Positions 47,889-59,600 of a stretch of 64,000 nucleotides of DNA are shown here, in pieces; within the stretch, counting starts at the first letter, position 1; the number at the start of each line of letters is the position of its first letter. A program made the position numbers and the translations under genes. The notes below the pieces were generated by a model. The model worked only from the letters and a program-made list of their open reading frames with translations, ran no database searches and was not told the origin of the DNA. This DNA comes from Halichondria panicea (Eukaryota > Porifera > Demospongiae > Suberitida > Halichondriidae), in contig NC_087392.1 of assembly GCF_963675165.1 (NCBI RefSeq), forward strand, positions 4,051,442 to 4,115,441, given 5' to 3'.

Positions 47889-49268
47889 CTAATCAGTTGC
47901 TACACTACACACTTTCAAACAAAGACAGTTATTCTTCAGAAACTCGGTGTTCTTGGATGGATTGAACCCCAGTTGAGCATGTTCTATAAACTTGGGTATC
48001 CCAAGACCACTTTCAGCAACTTCACTATGTACTCTCCCAGACACCTCTGGAGGTGTATCATAACCAAACATAATGCTCTCCGCAATCGAGCCTTCACTTT
48101 GACGCAGGTTACACAGCACCACTTTGACGTTTCCTCTAAACGGCCATCGTAGGTGCTCGTCGAACTCTCCCTTCATGAGATTAACATACACTGAAATGTG
48201 CGTTCCCTTACCATCCTCAGAGCCGTTAGCATCCACACTCAAGCACAAGCAGTACCCACCAAGGTGGGAGTAAAATGGTGAACCAAGCCATTGCAACGCG
48301 TTTCGCTTATATCTCATAAAGTCAGTCATCACAAACTCAACTGGTGGGACAAACACGGTCGATTTCAGCACATGACAATCTGACTTTACATCGTCTAAAT
48401 CTTCCTCGACAGCTTGTAGACGTGCCTTTAACTGTTTTACTTCTTGGTCTCGTTGATTTAGTTGGTCTTGTATTTTGAGTATTTCAGCATCTCGAGCGGC
48501 TAATTCCTGGTGTATCGTCTGATTGAAATCCCTTGGGAGCTGTTTCATAAGCTGTGTACATTGTGTAGATACTATCATCAGATGATTGTGGGTATTTTCC
48601 AGTAAATGTTTGGGCAATTCCCCACGTGGGATACGTACTTGACAACCTCCAAACGCAAAATCACACTCGACCAATTCCAATAGACAATCAGACTCTTGAT
48701 GTGACTTCAAATATTTTCTTTTTATATCCAGCATTCCACATCTATTGGGGCAGGGCAAGGGGTAGTTCTCACACACAGTCCAATGCTTTGAGCTCATATC
48801 TTCATAGATTCCTTTGTACTCACAGAACTTACAAACGTGCGGACGTCTGGGGCACACTTTACAATGTTCGTCCAGTTGCACCGATGAAATCCGCTTTCCA
48901 CAAGAATTTGGACAAGTAGTAATCAAAAATTTGCAATCTCCAATCTCAATATCACGGTGATGTTCAAGCGATCCCAACGTTCCTTCCCACAGACAACCTT
49001 TCTGGGGACATCGGACATTCAATTCTTTTGTCTTCCTCACAAAATACTTGTCAATCATCGTTGAGAAATTTAGAGCGTTACAAAGCGGACAAGACATGTT
49101 TTGGGAACGCACACTCTCTATACAGGTTAAACAGAAATGGTTACCACAGCAGCTCGTAAGGACAGGCTCTCTCTGAACCAGTAGACATATTGAGCATACT
49201 AGATCATCATCAGGGGTGCCTAGAAATGAGTAATCGTACCCTCCAGATTTATCTTCTTTCTTGGACAT
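47889..49268 (-). CDS. TRAF-like protein: RING, TRAF-type zinc fingers, coiled coil, MATH
   Basis: 459 aa, one coding exon. TRAF proteins are adaptors and ubiquitin ligases in TNF/Toll-type signalling. The RING finger is at 25-63 (CSIC ... CCGNHFCLTC ... CPLC). TRAF-type zinc fingers cover about 87-225 with Cys/His pairs such as CPNSCGK, CKFCEYKG and CPNRCG. A coiled coil spans 250-300 (QDQLNQRDQEVKQLKARLQA) and the MATH/TRAF-C domain 308-456 (LGGYCLCLSVDANGSEDGKG, HLRWPF). I start at the ATG at 49268 rather than the in-frame ATG at 49421. A splice-acceptor-like CTCTTTGCAG immediately precedes the chosen ATG and the extra 51 residues are unlike any TRAF N-terminus. The exact orthologue (TRAF4/TRAF5-like) cannot be assigned. 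The start codon lies 239 bp from that of VPS36 on the other strand. Confidence 0.88.
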   Translation of the reverse strand: MSKKEDKSGGYDYSFLGTPDDDLVCSICLLVQREPVLTSCCGNHFCLTCIESVRSQNMSCPLCNALNFSTMIDKYFVRKTKELNVRCPQKGCLWEGTLGSLEHHRDIEIGDCKFLITTCPNSCGKRISSVQLDEHCKVCPRRPHVCKFCEYKGIYEDMSSKHWTVCENYPLPCPNRCGMLDIKRKYLKSHQESDCLLELVECDFAFGGCQVRIPRGELPKHLLENTHNHLMIVSTQCTQLMKQLPRDFNQTIHQELAARDAEILKIQDQLNQRDQEVKQLKARLQAVEEDLDDVKSDCHVLKSTVFVPPVEFVMTDFMRYKRNALQWLGSPFYSHLGGYCLCLSVDANGSEDGKGTHISVYVNLMKGEFDEHLRWPFRGNVKVVLCNLRQSEGSIAESIMFGYDTPPEVSGRVHSEVAESGLGIPKFIEHAQLGFNPSKNTEFLKNNCLCLKVCSVATD

Positions 49269-49507
49269 GTTCTGCAAAGAGTCGTGAATTAGTAAGCACA
49301 GTACTGTACTGTACAGCAGCTCGAAGTTAGCTTGTAAGCTTGTACAAAAACAAATAAATGCAAGACACACCGCCCTCAATTGAAGCCTTGCCGTTTGTGC
49401 TTTCATCTCTGGTAAGGGCATTTACCGGACAAGCTAGATCTAGATATCAAAACAGTGACCCGATTCGATCGGACTCCTATAGACCTTGCCTAGCGCCTGC
49501 TTGCCCC
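49269..49507. promoter_or_regulatory. shared TRAF-like/VPS36 head-to-head promoter region
   Basis: 239 bp separate two divergent start codons. On the minus strand CCG then GTAAATG at about 49425 and TTTGCAG at 49272 could bound a short 5' UTR intron of the TRAF-like gene. No TATA box is evident. The promoter role is inferred from orientation. Confidence 0.45.
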
Positions 49508-52500
49508 ATGGACAGGTGTTACTGGTATGAGCGTGAGCATGGAGAGCTGGCTCCTGGTGAAAGGGTGCTCTTCCAACAGGGTGGAATCAGACTCTACGAT
49601 GGGGAAGAAAGAGTGAGACAATGATCTGAACACCTAACAATGCTCATAGTCTGTTTCTTGAAGCTATAGGGATGCTACTGATATCTTTGTACCTAACTAC
49701 TTACTTGTAGAATGCCTAACTGTGTATCTACATCTACAACTATCATTTATTTGCTCCAAAACAAATAATTTATACAAATTCTCGTAACGTATGGACGTGT
49801 TTATCTGTAGACCACGTTTGAGAGTGGCAATCTCCAGCTGACCACACACCGGCTGATCTGGGATGACGAAGACCAGGAGGTGGGTGGGTGTTGTTTCAAT
49901 GCTGTAACCTCAAGCGTCCAGTTTTCGCACTATACCCCAGATATAGTCATCTATGCCTTTTAAAGAATCCGATAGAGTCCACTCCCTAAGATTACAACTA
50001 TGTTCATTATCTGTATTGTAGGGCCGTGTAATAGCGTTTGACCTGGCCCTGGTAACAGCAGCAGAGCACATTGCCCCAACATTCACTAAGAGGTGAGCTT
50101 ACACTCTCTAAGACTTATATAATAGCGTATCATGTGACTTTGTTATTTTGTCGTCCTTTAGTGCCAAGATTTTGCTCAAACTGGCAAAGGCTCCAGCCAC
50201 AAAGCCCCAGGGTCCGTCAGTGATTGAGAAGGCTGCCTATATCAGACTGTCATTTCGCAAAGGAGGTCAAAATGAGGTACATGTATATAGGTGTGTTTTG
50301 TTCCACGGAGATGGCTGTGCTGTATTTGTGTGGTAGATAGGCTATACCATAAAACTGCTTTCGTTTCCAGATGTCATCTAATCCCCCAAAATGGTGTACA
50401 TGTATTTCCAGTAGCTGAAAGTAACATGTGTATATTTTACGAACCTTACTTGATATCTGTAGTGTCTCACTTTGCTGAAGGAAGCTCTAGCCTCTAGACA
50501 GTGGGAGAGGATTGCAGTGGCTCCAGCCAAGGGGGTGAGTGAGTGAGTGAGTGAAGCACTAGCCAAGGGGGTGAGTGAGTGAGTGAGTGAAGCACTAGCT
50601 CTAACAGCCTATGCCTGCATTTGTTTACCATTGCTACATGTATCAGGCTTTAATTGTGTTGTGATTCATTTCTTTTCTGACGAATCTGACACACCTTTAC
50701 AGCCAATTTAAGAGGGTGCGCATTTGCTTAGTCACTATACTAGCTGTATTGTAGAAGGTGACCACACGTACAGGGTGTTAATGTGTGTATAAGATGCTCG
50801 AAGGATGGGTACTGTCATGTGGTTACTAGTTTGACTCTCCACAGGCCCAGCTAAAGATGAGGTCTGGTATCATGGGCATAGAGCGAGGCATTGAGAGGAA
50901 GCAGAAAGAAACTAACAAAGAGGTCAACGAGGTGAGCTTTTGTGTGTATGGAGGGGGGGTTGTCATACCCAGACGAGCCTCCGAATTAAGTGAGCAGCCC
51001 TTTTGATCGTGGTGTACACCCGTAGTACCCATTGTAGAAAGGTACTGTCTGGAAAAATTGAGATGGTTCTTGTACTGTACATGTACATAGCAGGAGTTTC
51101 TTACTGTTTTGTCAAACTTTGTCTTGAATGTACTTTTTGCTCTACTCAGGCGTTCAAAGACCTTGATGCACTCATTGATAAGGTAAGTACAATTGAGGGA
51201 TTTGTGGGTTCCTTATTCTGTTGCGTGTATGTCAATACCTACCAGACATGTAATTAGGGGAAATGTGATTTCCCTTTCTTTGTTGTGTACGTTGTGTACA
51301 TTGTATGCAGTGTTGTAGTGCATAAAAAACATTGTCTTTTTATTGCCATAGGCTAAGAACATGGTTGGACTTGTTAATAAATTCGCCGCCAAAATAGAAG
51401 AAAAGAAAGGTTCATTATCAGAAGATGAGGTTAGTATTCCCTGTCATACGTACACTTGTGTACACACTGTTGCTATAGACTATCCAGTTCAAGGCGTATC
51501 TACTCAGTGTGGGTATTGCAAATCCTGTAACAAAGTAAGTATAATTATGTTTACATGTACAGTGAAACTGTGGTCACCCTGTTAATATAACCAAGTTACA
51601 TTCTCCAAAATGTCCGTACATAGCTTGTGTTCGACTGTTAGCAGGCCAATGTTAGATTACCCATACAAGGGCGACCTTGTGATACAAGTTTCACTCGATC
51701 CACTGAACTCTTTTCCTATTAGAGAGACCCACGGCTCTGGTTCTGCCTATCACAAGGAGCTCTCTAAAGAACTGGCGACATTTCTGGACAATCCATTACA
51801 GGTTAGCTAGTCCCTCCATAATTAGTTTGCAACGTTTCTTGTGTAGGTATATTTTAGGGCCATAACTTGAGTCTACATGGTCCAATTGAAGCCTGTGTAC
51901 ATCATAAGAGTGGGTTTATCAACAATATTTGGGAACTAGTAATTTAGTTTTTGCTAAGGTATGAGGTTGATGTTTCCATGCAGGAGTGCGGAGGAATGAT
52001 GAGTCTCTCTGATGTCTACTGTCGCTTCAACAGAGCCAGGGGAATGGAGGTGAACTGGAATATGTAGGGTTTAGAGGGCAACTGTGGTGTGGGTATGGAG
52101 GGTGTAGAGGATAACTGTGGTGTGGGTATGGAGGGTGTAGAGGATAACTGGGGTGTGGAGGGTGTAGAGGATAACTGGGGTGTGGAGGGTGTAGGGTGTA
52201 GAGGATAACTGGGGTGTGGAGGGTGTAGAGGATAACTGGGGTGTGGAGGGTGTAGAGGATAACTGGGGTGTGGAGGGTGTAGGGTGTAGAGGATAACTGG
52301 GGTGTGGAGGGTGTAGAGGATAACTGTGGTGTGGAGGGTGTAGGGTGTAGAGGATAACTGGGGTGTGGGTATGGAGGGTGTAGAGGATAACTGGGGTGTG
52401 GGTATGGAGGGTGTAGAGGATAACTGGGGTGTGGAGGGTGTAGAGGATAACTGTGGTGTGGAGGGTGTAGGGTGTAGAGGATAACTGGGGTGTGGGTATG

Positions 52501-54503
52501 GAGGGTGTAGAGGATAACTGTGGTGTGGGTATGGAGGGTGTAGAGGATAACTGGGGTGTGGAGGGTGTAGAGGATAACTGGGGTGTGGAGGGTGTAGGGT
52601 GTAGAGGATAACTGGGGTGTGGAGGGTGTAGAGGATAACTGGGGTGTGGAGGGTGTAGAGGATAACTGGGGTGTGGAGGGTGTAGGGTGTAGAGGATAAC
52701 TGGGGTGTGGAGGGTGTAGAGGATAACTGTGGTGTGGAGGGTGTAGGGTGTAGAGGATAACTGGGGTGTGGGTATGGAGGGTGTAGAGGATAACTGGGGT
52801 GTGGGTATGGAGGGTGTAGAGGATAACTGGGGTGTGGAGGGTGTAGAGGATAACTGTGGTGTGGAGGGTGTAGGGTGTAGAGGATAACTGGGGTGTGGGT
52901 ATGGAGGGTGTAGAGGATAACTGTGGTGTGGGTATGGAGGGTGTAGAGGATAACTGTGGTGTGGAGGGTGTAGGGTGTAGAGGATAACTGTGGTGTGGGT
53001 ATGGAGGGTGTAGAGGATAACTGTGGTGTGGGGTGTGGAGGGTGTAGAGGATAACTGTGGTGTGGGGTGTGGAGGGTGTGGAGGATAACTGTGGTGTGGG
53101 TATGGAGGGTGTAGAGGGCAACTGTGGTGTGGGTATGGAGGGTGTAGAGGATAACTGTGGTGTGGGTATGGAGGGTGTAGAGGGCAACTGGGGTGTGGGG
53201 TGTGGAGGGTGTAGATGATAACTGTGGTGTGGGTATGGAGGGTGTAGAGGATAACTGTGGTGTGGGTATGGAGGGTGTAGAGGATAACTGTGGTGTGGGG
53301 TGTGGAGGGTGTAGAGGATAACTGTGGTGTGGGGTGTGGAGGATAACTGTGGTGTGGGTATGGAGGGTGTAGAGGGCAACTTGGGTGTGGGTATGGAGGG
53401 TGTAGAGGATAACTGGGGTGTGGGTATGGAGGGTGTAGAGTATAACTGTGGTGTGGGTATGGAGGGTGTAGAGGATAACTGTGGTGTGGGGTGTAGAGGA
53501 TAACTTAACTGGGGTGTGGGGTGAATGTGGTGTGAAAGGAAAGTGTGTGGTATATGAAGGGTGTGGTTTTGTTTGTACACTAGGGCAGTTCTATGTATTC
53601 CCGAGGGCGCAACTACACGAGGGTAAAATCCAATACACACAAATTCATGGGTACAGGTTGCTCTGACAAACCACATTCGTGTTCGGCCTAGAGTATACTG
53701 TTTCAATATAGTATCAGAGCACATCACGGTACAAGTATGTATGTCTCTACTGTTAGCTTTGTTTCCTTTCCCCAGCTTGTTTCTCCAGAAGACGTGGTGA
53801 ACGCTTGCAACCAGTTTAAAAGTTTGTCATTACCCCTAAGGTGAGCTAGACTACCACATTAATTAAAGGTTCATTTTAAATTCTCACCCCAAAGCTCAAG
53901 CATTGCATTTTTACAGGGCTAATCAAAAATTAGTATTCTCGGTAATGGGCTTAAAAATATAATACTCTACTTTCTCTTTCAGAATGCGCAGATTTGACAG
54001 TGGCGTGCTTGTGGTTCAATCCCTCTCACACAGTGAGGAGGTCATCATTAAAACAACAGCTGAACTGGTAAGCATCTACGACACTCTTTCTGTTTAGCTG
54101 AGAGTCACATGATTGTTACTATGGCCACAGATTAAGGAGAGTGGGTCTCTGACAGCTGAGGAGCTCTCTAAACACAGTGGAGTGTCCATCATGCTAGCAA
54201 ACGAAAGGTATATACAGTGTATAATTATTATGCACACCACAAGAGAGATGTTCTGAGCTTTCCATTAATAATGAAGAATATTCTTTGTATACTTAGTGCA
54301 ATGAAGCATCTCTATACATCCCCACACTCTCCCCACTGTAGCTACACTGTTACCACTATTACTAGATTCTAACGAATAATACTGATACAAATATATTCTT
54401 TGCCAGGCTGTTGGGGACAGAAAAGGTTGGTCTGGTTTGCCGAGACGATTCAGTGGAGGGACTTCGGTTTTACCCTAATAGATTTCTAGAAATGGACACA
54501 TAG
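49508..54503 (+). CDS. VPS36: VPS36, ESCRT-II subunit, complete
   Basis: The ESCRT-II component that binds ubiquitinated cargo and phosphoinositides on endosomes through its GLUE domain. Fifteen phase-consistent exons: 49508-49612, 49811-49879, 50022-50092, 50162-50276, 50463-50534, 50845-50931, 51150-51182, 51352-51429, 51479-51534, 51723-51801, 51984-52049, 53776-53840, 53983-54067, 54131-54207 and 54407-54503 (384 aa; human 386). The N-terminal GLUE domain begins MDRCYWYE and includes [11 protein letters not shown] and TTHRLIWDD. The winged-helix part contains [45 protein letters not shown] and the C-terminal signature [14 protein letters not shown]. Two introns carry striking repeats, a duplicated splice donor and a minisatellite. 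Confidence 0.95.
50525..50596. repeat. 36-bp exact duplication covering the exon 5 splice donor of VPS36
   Basis: AGCCAAGGGGGTGAGTGAGT plus the next 16 bases occurs at 50525-50560 and again at 50561-50596. The first copy contains the exon end and donor used (50534/50535); the second repeats the donor. Confidence 0.9.
51557..51695. mobile_element. GGTCACC family copy in VPS36 intron 9
   Basis: Starts TACAGTGAAACTGTGGTCAC just after the exon 9 donor. It contains GTTAGCAGGCCAATGTTAG and ends with CAAGGGCGACCTTGTGA, like the copies in the CEP162 introns. Confidence 0.45.
52050..53540. repeat. 1.5-kb minisatellite in VPS36 intron 11
   Basis: Dozens of units of GAGGGTGTAGAGGATAACTG plus GGGTGTG or TGGTGTGGGTATG spacers. 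The basic unit is about 26 bp, with 33-bp GGTATG and GTAGGGTGTAG variants. The pattern of variants from 52138 repeats from 52541, giving a higher-order period of about 403 bp. The reverse strand reads as a long open frame of Pro/His/Tyr/Ser only because the period avoids stops. Confidence 0.95.
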
Positions 54504-54817
54504 ATATAGCTGCCTAACTCAAGTTGCATTGTTCTTTTCATTATTATACTTATGTGTGTAGCTAGTTTCACATTGTGCATCATGTTGTCTCCCAATTCGA
54601 GCTTTTGAGTCCACGTAGAATGATACACCGGCCGCCAATGTATCATAAAATAATTTGTTGTGCCCTAAAATTGGTGTCGCCATCTGACATTGTTCAAGTA
54701 AAGATCGTTAATTCAACGCAACCAAAACTAGCTTTGATTCGATGTTTACCAATTTTAAAGGCTGTTACTGTGACGACAAGAGGGGTGGGGCTCAACACAA
54801 CTGCAAAAAGAAGCCCC

Positions 54818-56405
54818 ATGGCTGCAAAAGATCTCGAGCCACTTCAATGGCTACTGACAAAAGGATTCTACACTAAAAACGAGCTAGGAAAACTGTGCTC
54901 TTGTCTTGGATACCCTAACAACCTGTTGCTGAATTGTCTACATGATGCTACTAAAGTCAAGTTTTCTCTAAGAAGGGAGTACTTGAAATTTCTAGCTGGG
55001 AAGCCATTGGAAGAAAGCTTTATCAATCAGTTATTGGAGTCTAAATACTTGAAACAATGCTTAGAGAAGAGATTCAATAGACAAGATGCAAAGCACAACA
55101 TAAAAGTCATAAAAAAAGCAATGTGGCTTCTTCGTCATCAGAAAATGTCGTTTAACGAAATATCGGAGGGTCGAGTAGCATTTGAGGTGTACTGCTGTGA
55201 AGATGGAAGTGGTCTTTTGGTAGCTGTAGAAAATGTTCTCTTGGCTCTCAAAATGGTGGAAAAAGTAATTTCTTCTTCAAAGTTGGAGTGTGAGATTCAA
55301 AAGCAGCAGCATATTGCGGACGTACCATCCCGTATACAACTATACGAATTCTTCGACTTAGTGTTACTGACTAAGAACTCTGTTCATGTTGAACTGGAAA
55401 TGAAATCAAACTCAGATGAGGAAAAAGTTACTAGTATAGCATCAATTCCTAATCTGGATCAAATGTGGATGACATCTGACCAGAAGATTCTTACATTTCT
55501 TGACGAACAGTACAAGCTATCCCTATACAAAGAAGTGAAGCCAGCGTCTGAAACTATAGAAGAAGAGCACGTTGTGTCATCTGCACCAAGGAGATATCTC
55601 AAGGCACTGTCAAAAGAACAGCTTCATGCCATCTGTCCGTCGTTAGAGTTCTCCCAATCACAGCTTCATCAGGCGAGAGGGAGGGCAGTGGTGCAAAGTG
55701 GCAGGTCCACTGGAAACTTTATTTCACTATCTAGTTCTAGGAAATCTTTTCCTAGCGTTCTTCAAGCCGACTTTGAGGGTCCTCAGTCACAGTATGTGTC
55801 AAGAAGAGCAAGATGGCAATCTCCTTCAAAGCGATCACTCAGAAAACTCGCTAAGTTCCCGCAAATGAGTATCACCGAAGAAAAAGCAAGTCCTGAGCAG
55901 GCAAAACATCCTGTTTTCAATGAACGTGTCGAGTCTGCTTTGAAATCTAGAGAAACTCTCCCTACCTCATTCAGTGGTATCCTTCAGCTAACTAATGACA
56001 GCAGTGCATCAAGACTATTTTCTTCCCCACAAACACCATACAGTGATACCAGCCGCCCCTGTACAGAACCTGAACCAGGGAGAAGACAGCGCCCTTTGCT
56101 GTGTGATCCTATAGTTAGCCCAGAAGAGCTACATCAACATCAAGGACAAATGGACGACCTGAGGTGGGCCTCTCTGAAACTGAACCCGGCGTATGAAATC
56201 AGTAGACCTCCAACTTCCTTTGAGGTTAGTTGCAGTATTCATGATAACATAAAGTGTGGAAAATGTGCAGAGCTTGACTTAATCGTAGATATGGTACAAG
56301 ATCTATTGAGTCTAATGTTGTTTTTCATAGGTGTGGGTACCTCCTTCAAATGCAACACGGAAGCTGTCCTCAAGAGTTCGATTCAATCGACCTGACATAG
56401 ACTAG
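54818..56405 (+). CDS. unrecognised protein with an EF-hand-like pair
   Basis: Two exons, 54818-56224 and 56331-56405, 493 aa. The first exon ends at a GTTAGT donor after TSFE. The second starts after TTTTTCATAG and adds VWVPPSNATRKLSSRVRFNR before the stop. The frame is open up to an earlier ATG at 54575, but MAAKDLEPLQ at 54818 is a more natural start; the choice is uncertain. Residues 121-184 look like a degenerate EF-hand pair: FEVYCCEDGSGLL followed by VENVLLALKMV, then IQLYEFFDLVL. Residues 16-60 resemble another half EF-hand (ELGKLCSCLGYPNN). The C-terminal half is Ser/Arg/Pro-rich and probably disordered. I cannot name a family. It lies 314 bp after VPS36 and 241 bp before MSH2. Confidence 0.8.
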
Positions 56406-56646
56406 CTCATATAGCTAGTGACCATGTTTAGTGACTCGAAAAAGTCTAGTCTGTTGTGTAGGCATTTTGTGTATTAATCTCACTGAGGCCATAATCAAAT
56501 ATAAACATAATTTTTTTATGTATGAAGATCAAATATTGCTTTTGTTTGTGGAAATCTTTACCAAATCAATACCCACGTGGCAGAACCATCCTCACTATAT
56601 AAATCCACTGAGCCCAGAGAACTTAAATTAATACTACATGGTCTAA

Positions 56647-59600
56647 ATGGCATCTGGTAAGTAGACTTGGGTCCAAATCTCGTTGGCTTTCTAGCTCCAT
56701 CTTTCATGCAGATGAAGACAACAAGGGTCTTGGCTTTGTCAAGTTTTACCAGTCACTTGCAGAGGTACGTACATTTGGCTATAAAATTACAGCGAATTAA
56801 TAACGCTGAATTAATAAACATAAATCAATAACTTAACTTCATTTTCAGAAACCAAACACTACTGTTAGGATTTTCGATCGAGCTGTGAGTGATATAATGT
56901 TTTGTCTGTACTAAATGTAGATGCACTATTCACTGGTATTCACATTGCAGGACTACTACACAGTGCATGGCAATGACGCTCTGTTGGCTGCCACTGAATT
57001 CTTCCACACACATACCGTGATAAAGCTCTTCGGAGCAGGTCAGTACTCTCTCATAGTGTATCACGAGTCCTCCATCGCTTTTAATAATTATTACATACAT
57101 GCACGAGGTGGGTCTATTTTTATTCCTTTTAGTTTGAGCAGATCCACCACCCCCACACACACTTCACAGGGAACCACACCTTGCAGTCTGTTAGTCTAAG
57201 CAAGGCTCACTTTGAGGCATTCCTTCGTGACCTGCTCCTAGTGAAGCAGTATCGTGTTGAGGTGTTTCGCCGTGCCAACAACGATCAGTCCAGCTGGAAG
57301 GTGGAGTTTAAGGTGCGCTTGCAAGTGATCATCATACACGTTGTTATGTCCAGCACGTTTGAGCAGTACTAACCTAATTAACCTTTCATCTGAAAGCTTT
57401 TGATGAGCTTTTTCGGATGTTACTTTTGGGTCCATATTTGGTCAAAGTGTATTGTACAGTAAAAGTTGAACCCTTTATCTAAAAGAAAAAAAAAGGAAGT
57501 ATTACGTCAGAACTCAAGTTATGGCTGTTCAAAGAGTTGATTTTTATTCATTCTCAAGTGACATAGCTTTAGCTATTATATTCAGCTATTTTATATGGTG
57601 TGTCAACTATATTATCTGTGTTCCTGTATACGTAAGTTAGAATATTGTACGTTTATCCCCTGTAGGCGTCGCCTGGCAACCTGCAGCAGCTGGAGGAGGT
57701 GTTGTTTGGAGGTGGTGGAGAAGAGGAAGTGACTTCCACAGTACTGGCCATTTCCTATCAGCTGAGGGACGGGCTCAGAAATATGGGCGTGGCGTATTGG
57801 GACGTTTCCCGGGTGGAGTTGGGAGTGGCAGAGTTTGTGGACAATGACCACTTCTCTAACTTAGAGGTGGGTGAGGGCCATACATTGTATAATCGATACG
57901 TTACGTGTACTTCTAACCCGAGGCCGGGCCGTGGCCAGCAGGTTATAGTAGTCGTTTGGTTTGTTTGTTTGTAATTTCTGAGTCTGCTTTACGTGGATGC
58001 CATAGCACTGCGTTTAGAGAGCATGGATAGCCCCCACACAACAAGTTATTAGTGTCAATAGTGGCAAATTTTAAATGTTAAACTTCATTGTCGAATAAAA
58101 GTGAGCAAAAGCGAACCCTTTATACAGTTAACAATACCGATGCATTAATTAACTGTAGCTTCCCTCGTCCTGCACTCACTGCACACACAGGCCGTGCTGG
58201 TACAATATGCCCCCAAGGAGTGTGTGGTAGTGGGTGGGGATGGTAGCTCTGATGGGACCAAGATAAGACAGACGCTTCAGCGTAGCAACGTTGTTGTGGT
58301 CACTAAGAGAAAGAAAGGTTCATACATGTAGGCCCATACAGCATTTTAGAGAGCAAATTATTTGTGTATAGGGATTCAACTTTTGCAGGCTAAATCTAGA
58401 GCAAATCAAAAGTGTGCATTCATCATTCACTAATAATTAGGTGCATGTCTCTTATGTTTCTCAGCTGAGTTTAAGATTGGTGATATTGCTCAGGACTTGG
58501 GACGACTACTGAAGCTGGAAGATGGAGCTACTGCAAACACACTGCGTATGTCTTAACCACAGCCATCACAATTATTAAAACACTAAGCCTTCAGTCTATC
58601 AGCTACTATGTGTACCCGAAATTCACGTTTAGATTGTAGGTCTTAGACTAGTGCATTTTGTGTTTTATGCTTACATGTATGTTATATCGGTCGAGTACTG
58701 TTGGCCCAAACACCACACACACTTGTACACAGCTCAGCTTGCGCTTGAACTGGCAATGGGTTCCCTCTCTGCACTGATCAAATACCTAGAGGTAACCTGG
58801 TAGCCTAAGAGTTAGTTCAGTTTAGTGCACTGCACGTAATGTTAGTTTTTCTATAAACATTTTAAGTACTATGGTTTTAACATTTGCAGCTACTTTCCGA
58901 TGAGTCTAATTTCGGGATGTGTCGTCTGACGAGCTTTGACCTCTCTCAATACATGCGTTTGGACAGTACGGCCGTGGTGGCATTGAACCTTGACCCCCAG
59001 CCCAATGACTCCCGGCTCATGTACCTCAGCGGACTACTCAACAAGTGCTGCACGTCACAGGGTCAAAGGTTACTGGGGCAGTGGGTCAAGCAGCCACTCT
59101 TAGACAAGAACAAAATAGGTACGCGTACGTATGTACTGCTGCTTATGGCAGTGGTAACTTTTAACGGAACTAGAATGTCTATAAGATGCAATCCTATTCG
59201 GCTACAGTGCCATCCCTATTGGAAGACTCTCTGTAATAATAAGGACACCAATGTCACAGTCCATTTATATTTCTGTCCACCGACTCTGACCACCCTCCCG
59301 CAGATGAGAGACTGGATCTAGTCGAGTGTTTCTTCTCCGACGCCCACTTGCGAGTCAGCTTGCAACAAGAGCACCTCAAGTGTGTCCCTGATCTCTTCAG
59401 ACTATCCAAGAGACTCCAGCGTGGCAATGGCTCACTTCAGGTGTGTGTGTGTGTGGGGGGGGGGGGGATCGAGCTACAAATATAGGACACTACTCTCATC
59501 AATGGGTCCCATCTTTTTTTGTATGAAAATTGTATCCTCCGAATATAAAGGACGCTTTTTTTTATACGTAACTGTCAAGTGCCATTGATCAATATTTGTG

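Noticed and set aside
49269-49421. In-frame 51-residue N-terminal extension of the TRAF-like protein
   Set aside because: A consensus-like acceptor sits right before the ATG at 49268, the extension is hydrophobic and unlike TRAF N-termini, and it overlaps the likely promoter shared with VPS36.
52027-53727. 566-codon open frame on the minus strand rich in Pro, His, Tyr, Ser, Thr
   Set aside because: It lies entirely in the VPS36 intron minisatellite. Its openness comes from a repeat period without stops, and the composition is a direct translation of the 26-bp unit.
54575-54817. 81-residue N-terminal extension of the EF-hand-like protein
   Set aside because: It starts 72 bp after the VPS36 stop, has different composition, and no domain depends on it. 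Kept only as an alternative start.
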